Assembly (NCBI RefSeq): GCF_009725995.1
Contig: NZ_RCNS01000003.1
Coordinates: 1,061,130 to 1,125,129, forward strand
DNA: 64,000 nucleotides
Source: Zobellia laminariae
Lineage (GTDB): Bacteria > Bacteroidota > Bacteroidia > Flavobacteriales > Flavobacteriaceae
Reading direction: 5' to 3'
Shown here: in pieces, positions 60,460 to 64,000 of the stretch
How the letters are laid out: the number at the start of each line of letters is the position of its first letter
Numbering within the stretch: the stretch's first letter is position 1
Made by a program: the position numbers and the translations under genes
Notes under the pieces: model-generated
Told to the model about the DNA's origin: nothing
What the model saw: only the letters and a program-made list of their open reading frames with translations
Databases searched by the model: none

Positions 60460-61734
60460 TCAACGCAATAAACTAGTTCCTACCGCACATTGCAAACATT
60501 TGTTTTGCGTACAGTACTCATTATATAATTGCAATAAAGCCTGACTCTCTTGTGCATTGGCAATAATAAGACCGTGTGTATTAAAATTACGCACGACCGT
60601 ATTCTCTTCTTTTTTGATTTTTGAGATGATATTGATTATACTCTCATTAACATCCCTACCTTGGTATTTGGCGTAACAAAATTGCAGCGGCAGTATAGCA
60701 TTTACAATCAAAAGATCAATAAACTTTGGGGTGAGTTTTTTTAGGTTCTTTTTTGACTCCTTACCAAATGTATAATGATTGTTCCAGTAACCACTGGCAG
60801 AAACTTCAAACAACGTATGCATTTCCTCTAAGCTTGTTGCCGTAACTACTTTTTGAAACAATGATGAATGTGTAGCGTATAAATTAGCCAATTGCGATAG
60901 GCGGATAGTTGGAAAATTGGGCGGTCTTAGCTTAAAGAATTGTGGCTTCAGAACACTTTCATCTTTCAAATTATATTTTTTCTTCTGGTAAGCATACTCT
61001 TTCTTAAGCTGAATATAATATTCATCTAAAACCTCCTCACCTTCTAATAGATGAGTCATCCCAAAGAGTAAACTCTCCATCTGAAAGAGATTCTCTTGCT
61101 GCTTTCTAAAAACAGAAAATTCAAGAGCAGAGCCCAAACTTAAAAAGGAAGCTCCGTTTATCTTAAGTCCAAAAGTCTTTAAAAGCAATGTGAACAAAAC
61201 TTGCTCCCAGTCATTATTAGATTTTTCCAAAAGCGTAAATACAAATTCGGCTTTGGTTTCTAGTCTTTCAAAATAAAGTCGCTCTAACCAATTTTTAACC
61301 AAGAAATCGTCAACATCTTTAATGTCTTTTTCGCAGTTAATAAAACGTGTTTCATTTTTATCAAAAAGCTTTTGGTACGATTGCAAAAGCTGCAATGGAA
61401 TATACTTACGGAGTTCTAAAGTGGGTATACTACTGTTATCTTTTCTAAAAACCTCGGCATCGTCCTCCCACACTACATGTAGTATTACATTGTTATAGTT
61501 TTCATCTTCCTCATGATGATGCGCGTACCAGTCAGAAGATTTTAAATGCATCTCTACATTACCTGCCCAAACCTGATTATCAATATTTATTTTAGCATTG
61601 AAAAAATCAGGACCTGCCAATAGGTTGTGGGTACCAAAATCCAAAAGAGACAAACTTTCTCCTTGGGTCGTCACCAAGTCGGTAAGTTGTATTTTTTTAT
61701 ACTTCCAAATAAAATGAAGAAGGTCTTCACGCAT
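60460..61734 (-). CDS. DUF2851 family protein (~424 aa)
   Basis: A cytoplasmic protein of the DUF2851 family, widespread in Bacteroidota and of unknown function. Family features: MREDLLHFIWKYKKI at the start, a GPDFFNAKI motif with WAGNVEMHLKSSDWYAHHH (a conserved His/Asp-rich region that could bind metal or be nuclease-like), NNVILHVVWEDD, and a C-terminal cysteine pair region CTQNKCLQCAVG. The ATG at 61732-61734 matches the usual family start. A GTG 27 bases upstream would add nine residues. It lies 74 bases before the PspC gene on the same strand and may share a transcript with it. Confidence 0.85.
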   Translation of the reverse strand: MREDLLHFIWKYKKIQLTDLVTTQGESLSLLDFGTHNLLAGPDFFNAKINIDNQVWAGNVEMHLKSSDWYAHHHEEDENYNNVILHVVWEDDAEVFRKDNSSIPTLELRKYIPLQLLQSYQKLFDKNETRFINCEKDIKDVDDFLVKNWLERLYFERLETKAEFVFTLLEKSNNDWEQVLFTLLLKTFGLKINGASFLSLGSALEFSVFRKQQENLFQMESLLFGMTHLLEGEEVLDEYYIQLKKEYAYQKKKYNLKDESVLKPQFFKLRPPNFPTIRLSQLANLYATHSSLFQKVVTATSLEEMHTLFEVSASGYWNNHYTFGKESKKNLKKLTPKFIDLLIVNAILPLQFCYAKYQGRDVNESIINIISKIKKEENTVVRNFNTHGLIIANAQESQALLQLYNEYCTQNKCLQCAVGTSLLR

Positions 61735-61807
61735 GGCAAATAGTTTATCTTTCCTCTGCACAATGTAAAGACAATAATTGTAAAAACTAAATTACAAGAA
61801 ACAACAA

Positions 61808-61845
61808 GTCCCCAAAAACACCTTTAAAAGGCATTTATTGAGGAC
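61808..61845 (-). terminator. Possible terminator after the rhodanese gene
   Basis: An 8-bp stem with one wobble (GTCCTCAA / TTGGGGAC on the minus strand) closes a loop of about 22 bases that contains a smaller CCTT/AAGG hairpin. A T-rich stretch follows. It is weaker than the other terminators listed. Confidence 0.4.
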
Positions 61846-61878
61846 TCTATTTCTTTAAGGTTTAGAAAGCAAATTTAA

Positions 61879-62190
61879 TTACTCCCCTTCTATTGCTCCA
61901 TCCCAATTCATGAAACCGCCTTCCAAATTATAGGCATTCTCAATACCTACGCTATTCATAATTGCACAGGCCTGACCGCTACGGTTACCACTACGGCAAT
62001 ACACATAATAATTCTTACTCTTATCAAGCTTTTCTATCTCGTTCAAGAAATCTTGTCCAAGATAAAAATCTATATTAGTAGAATTAGGAATATAACCTTC
62101 TTCTATTTCTTGTGGAGTTCTAACATCTAGGATAAGTGCATTGTCATCTTTTGCCAATTGCTCTTCCCACTCTTCTTGTGATAAATTCAT
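61879..62190 (-). CDS. Rhodanese-like domain protein (~103 aa)
   Basis: A single-domain rhodanese, probably a sulfur carrier or sulfurtransferase in the cytoplasm. The fold motifs are LILDVRTPQEIEEGYIPNST, NIDFYLGQDFL and the active-site loop CRSGNRSG with catalytic Cys, then GGFMNWDGAI. The ATG at 62188-62190 is chosen because a -7 box at 62232-62239 puts the transcript start near 62226. The frame upstream to 62223 would rely on TTG at the very start of the message. It is transcribed divergently from marR. Confidence 0.9.
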   Translation of the reverse strand: MNLSQEEWEEQLAKDDNALILDVRTPQEIEEGYIPNSTNIDFYLGQDFLNEIEKLDKSKNYYVYCRSGNRSGQACAIMNSVGIENAYNLEGGFMNWDGAIEGE

Positions 62191-62231
62191 AACGTTATTT
62201 TTTATCGCTACCGCGGATATCAATTAAAATT

Positions 62232-62239
62232 CAAAATTA
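62232..62239 (-). promoter_or_regulatory. Rhodanese gene promoter, -7 box
   Basis: TAATTTTG on the minus strand is a full TAnnTTTG match. It gives a 5' leader of about 36 bases if the start codon is 62190. No -33 TTG is at the proper spacing. Confidence 0.5.
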
Positions 62240-62320
62240 CGGATTTTGACGCAAAGGCTTTTCCTAAATATTTAACAAAAAATTACCGCTTCAATATTTC
62301 TTCACATCAAACAATCAACT

Positions 62321-62346
62321 TACATTTGTATATACAATAGTTGTAT
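62321..62346 (+). promoter_or_regulatory. marR promoter with overlapping palindromic operators
   Basis: TACATTTG (62321-62328) is a perfect -7 box. It overlaps the perfect palindrome TTGTATATACAA (62326-62337). Next comes the inverted repeat ATACAATAGTTGTAT (62332-62346, 6-base arms, 3-base centre), the size of a MarR dimer site. A protein bound here would cover the transcription start, so autorepression of the marR-yceI unit is likely. Confidence 0.6.
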
Positions 62347-62350
62347 TGAC

Positions 62351-62800
62351 ATGAATGTTGAAGATATTTTAAAGACCGAAAAAGAAATTCCTCTAAAAAG
62401 CCGAACGCTGATTCACTTTTTATTGGTTAATAATACAATTACGGAAGCGCTAAGTGCTGCTTTAAAACCTTATGGCGTTTCATTACAACAGTTTAATGTA
62501 CTACGTATATTAAGAGGTCAAAATAAAAAGCCTGCAAGCTTGGCCACACTTAATGAACGTATGGTTACTAAAATGAGCAATACCACGCGCTTGGTAGATA
62601 AACTATTGTTAAAAGGATATGTAGAAAGAAAGGTTTGCCCTTCGAACCGACGAAAGGTTGAAATACGTATAACTAAAGAGGGACTTCTAGCTTTGAAGAG
62701 AATGGATGCCTCAATGTCAGAAGCTGAAGATAATGTGCTTCAAAATCTATCTGATAAAGAAATGGAACAACTGAACATATTGTTCAACAAATTTGAATAG
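62351..62800 (+). CDS. MarR family transcriptional regulator (149 aa)
   Basis: A winged helix-turn-helix dimer of the MarR family that usually represses its own operon and releases DNA on binding a small ligand or on oxidation. The core includes LRILRGQNKKPASLATLNER (first helices), MVTKMSNTTRLVDKLLLKGY (recognition helix) and VERKVCPSNRRKVEIRITKEG (wing). A lone Cys in the wing could be redox-sensitive, but this is unproven. The ATG at 62351 lies just after palindromic operators; a second ATG at 62355 is out of frame. The yceI gene follows by 35 bases and is the likely target. Confidence 0.92.
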   Translation: MNVEDILKTEKEIPLKSRTLIHFLLVNNTITEALSAALKPYGVSLQQFNVLRILRGQNKKPASLATLNERMVTKMSNTTRLVDKLLLKGYVERKVCPSNRRKVEIRITKEGLLALKRMDASMSEAEDNVLQNLSDKEMEQLNILFNKFE

Positions 62801-62835
62801 AAACACTAATTATTAATTAAATTTTACAATCAATT

Positions 62836-63411
62836 ATGAAAAAAGGAGTATTTAGTTTAGCCCTAGCCTTGGTATTTGGAGTTGCAACTGCAACAGAGCC
62901 TGTGGCAGAAGATAAAAAAGAAGTAAAAACAGAGACAAGTACAATTACTTGGAAAGCATATAAAGTAACTGGTTCACATACTGGTACCGTAAACTTAAAA
63001 TCGGGTACTTTGGCTTTTGATGGAGACAAACTTACCGGTGGTGAATTTGTAGTAGACATGACTACTCTTGTAGCTACTGACCTTGAAGGTGAGTCTAAAG
63101 GAAAACTAGAAGGCCATTTAAAATCTGAAGATTTCTTTTCAACCGAGAAGAACACAGAAGCTACATTGGTTTTCACTAGTGTTGAAGCTAAAGGTAAAAA
63201 TGCTTACGAAGTTACTGGTGACCTAACTATTAAAGGTATTACTAAACCTGTAACGTTTGATGTATCTGTTTATGGTAGCAAAGCAACTGCTTCTGTAAAA
63301 GTAGATAGAACTGCCTATGACATTAAATATGGTTCTGGGAATTTCTTTGAAAACTTAGGTGACAAGACCATTTATGATGAGTTTGATCTTGTGGTAGATT
63401 TAGAATTCTAA
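62836..63411 (+). CDS. YceI family periplasmic protein (191 aa)
   Basis: YceI proteins fold as lipocalin-like barrels that bind isoprenoid or amide lipids in the periplasm. A signal peptide (MKKGVFSLALALVFGVATAT) is followed by the family pattern: STITWKAYKVTGSHTGTVNL, GGEFVVDMTTL, LEGHLKSEDFFSTEKNTEAT, GDLTIKGITKPVTFDVSV, DRTAYDIKYGSGNFFENLGD and a closing VVDLEF. Length is typical. It lies 35 bases after marR and is probably cotranscribed with it. A hairpin terminator follows. Confidence 0.93.
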   Translation: MKKGVFSLALALVFGVATATEPVAEDKKEVKTETSTITWKAYKVTGSHTGTVNLKSGTLAFDGDKLTGGEFVVDMTTLVATDLEGESKGKLEGHLKSEDFFSTEKNTEATLVFTSVEAKGKNAYEVTGDLTIKGITKPVTFDVSVYGSKATASVKVDRTAYDIKYGSGNFFENLGDKTIYDEFDLVVDLEF

Positions 63412-63436
63412 ATCACTTTAAGAACTAAAACCAAAG

Positions 63437-63472
63437 CCCTGCATTTAACACGATTGCAGGGTTTTGTTTTTT
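63437..63472 (+). terminator. Terminator after yceI
   Basis: Stem CCCTGCA/TGCAGGG (7 bp, 11-base loop) is followed by TTTTGTTTTTTT. It ends the marR-yceI unit. Confidence 0.85.
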
Positions 63473-63485
63473 TCAAACAATCGGT

Positions 63486-63515
63486 TTGTGGTTTTAAAAA
63501 TGATTTCTATATTTG
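63486..63515 (+). promoter_or_regulatory. Tryptophan operon promoter
   Basis: TTG (63486-63488) and TATATTTG (63508-63515) are separated by 19 bases, a full match to the Bacteroidota promoter. The expected start of transcription is within a base or two of 63521, the first base of the leader peptide ATG, so the leader may be almost leaderless. Confidence 0.75.
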
Positions 63516-63520
63516 AACCA

Positions 63521-63577
63521 ATGAACAGAAATAACGCAAATACTTGGTGGTGGAACAACTCTCGACAGATATCGTGA
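63521..63577 (+). CDS. trpL: trp operon leader peptide (18 aa)
   Basis: A short reading frame encodes MNRNNANTWWWNNSRQIS and ends with TGA. Three consecutive Trp codons at positions 9-11, upstream of a hairpin and trpE, are the hallmark of transcription attenuation: ribosomes stall at the Trp codons when charged tRNA-Trp is scarce. No Shine-Dalgarno is visible, as usual for Bacteroidota. Confidence 0.9.
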   Translation: MNRNNANTWWWNNSRQIS

Positions 63578-63605
63578 GCTAAGCATCATTGTAGTAAAAC
63601 TATAT

Positions 63606-63636
63606 AAAGGCTTGTCTTCACGACAAGCCTTTTGCA
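63606..63636 (+). terminator. trp attenuator
   Basis: A perfect 11-bp stem (AAAGGCTTGTC / GACAAGCCTTT) with a 5-base loop is followed by T and a weak T-run before trpE. It is the terminator of the attenuation control. I found only short candidate pairings for an anti-terminator (for example GACAG with the TGTC arm), so its exact partner is unclear. Confidence 0.8.
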
Positions 63637-63652
63637 TTTGAATACTATCAAC

Positions 63653-64000
63653 ATGAAGTACAAATTAAAATCTTATCACAAAAAAATTCTAGCAGATACT
63701 ATTACTCCGGTAAGCGTCTATCTAAAAATTAGAGATCGTTTCCCGAACAGTATTTTGTTAGAAAGTAGCGACTACCATGCGGCGGACAATAGTTTTTCGT
63801 ATATCTGTTGCAACCCTATTGCCTCTATAAAAATAGAGAACGAAACAATCGTTGAAAACTTTCCTGATCAGACTTCCAATGAAACGGAAATCAATTCAGA
63901 TACAGATGTTGTAAAAGTCCTTCATGATTTTAGCAAAAAATTTGAAGCCGAGGAGAGCGATTTTAAATTCATAAACAACGGTATTTTTGGCTACATGGCC
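63653..64000 (+). CDS. trpE: Anthranilate synthase component I, 5' part (116 aa in window)
   Basis: The N-terminal region of TrpE, which with TrpG converts chorismate and glutamine to anthranilate, the first step of tryptophan synthesis. The start MKYKLKSYHKKILADTITPV is followed by SVYLKIRDRFPNSILLESSD, then SYICCNPIASIKI and NNGIFGYMA at the edge. This matches the family's N-terminal ALLES/SFI region that binds feedback Trp in other bacteria. The rest lies beyond the window, presumably followed by other trp genes. It sits 76 bases after the leader peptide. Confidence 0.93.
   Translation, partial: MKYKLKSYHKKILADTITPVSVYLKIRDRFPNSILLESSDYHAADNSFSYICCNPIASIKIENETIVENFPDQTSNETEINSDTDVVKVLHDFSKKFEAEESDFKFINNGIFGYMA

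Noticed and set aside
62817..63176. Minus-strand open frame of 119 codons
   Set aside because: Antisense to yceI, with no start signals; a clear signal peptide and YceI domain are on the other strand.

Overview
The window looks like chromosome of a member of the Flavobacteriaceae (Bacteroidota), probably marine. The signs are low-GC DNA, promoters of the Bacteroidota TAnnTTTG type, PorP/SprF-family proteins, type B sorting domains of the type IX secretion system (T9SS, the gliding secretion system), SprB-like repeats, DUF2851 and DUF3467 genes, and almost no Shine-Dalgarno sequences except one very strong one on rpsU. I cannot name the genus from sequence alone.

Positions 1-37531 form a leftward surface-protein island. 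It holds six very large exported proteins, two PorP/SprF proteins and one OmpA-type cell-wall anchor. Read in the direction of transcription it has five parts. (a) A 1255-aa protein with four long calcium-binding-type repeats and a type B sorting domain, then PorP/SprF, then TPR/PD40/OmpA, closed by a clear terminator at 30792-30819. (b) A 1855-aa adhesin. (c) A 1499-aa adhesin. The two adhesins share their upstream region, signal peptide and a short C-terminal tail but have unrelated middles. (d) A protein of about 3426 aa built from shuffled, near-identical modules with a tail-fibre-like C-terminus, followed by a 675-aa type B sorting-domain protein and a second PorP/SprF, in one tight operon. 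(e) A protein of more than 2017 aa that runs off the left edge. Three of the adhesin promoters, possibly four, share an upstream element at fixed spacing from the -7 box. This suggests co-regulation.

Positions 37931-54730 are the conserved translation and transcription core. prfC points right and converges on a leftward block. In transcription order the block is rpsU, xerC, hpf, tRNA-Thr(TGT), tRNA-Tyr(GTA), tRNA-Gly(TCC), tRNA-Thr(GGT), tuf, tRNA-Trp(CCA), secE, nusG, rplK, rplA, rplJ, rplL, rpoB, rpoC and a DUF3467 gene. The order from tRNA-Thr to rpoC matches the E. coli thrU-tyrU-glyT-thrT-tufB and secE-to-rpoC order, apart from the inserted tRNA-Trp. Regulatory details include a promoter that overlaps a terminator before the tRNA cluster, a hairpin between rplL and rpoB, and the full Shine-Dalgarno of rpsU.

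Positions 54867-62190 hold leftward metabolic and envelope genes: an acyl-CoA dehydrogenase, a helix-hairpin-helix protein, an AlsT-type symporter with an unusual extracytoplasmic N-terminus, a TrkA-N potassium channel, a PspC protein, a DUF2851 protein and a rhodanese. Rightward genes follow: marR and yceI with candidate operators, then the start of a tryptophan operon with a Trp-rich leader peptide, an attenuator hairpin and the 5' part of trpE at the right edge.
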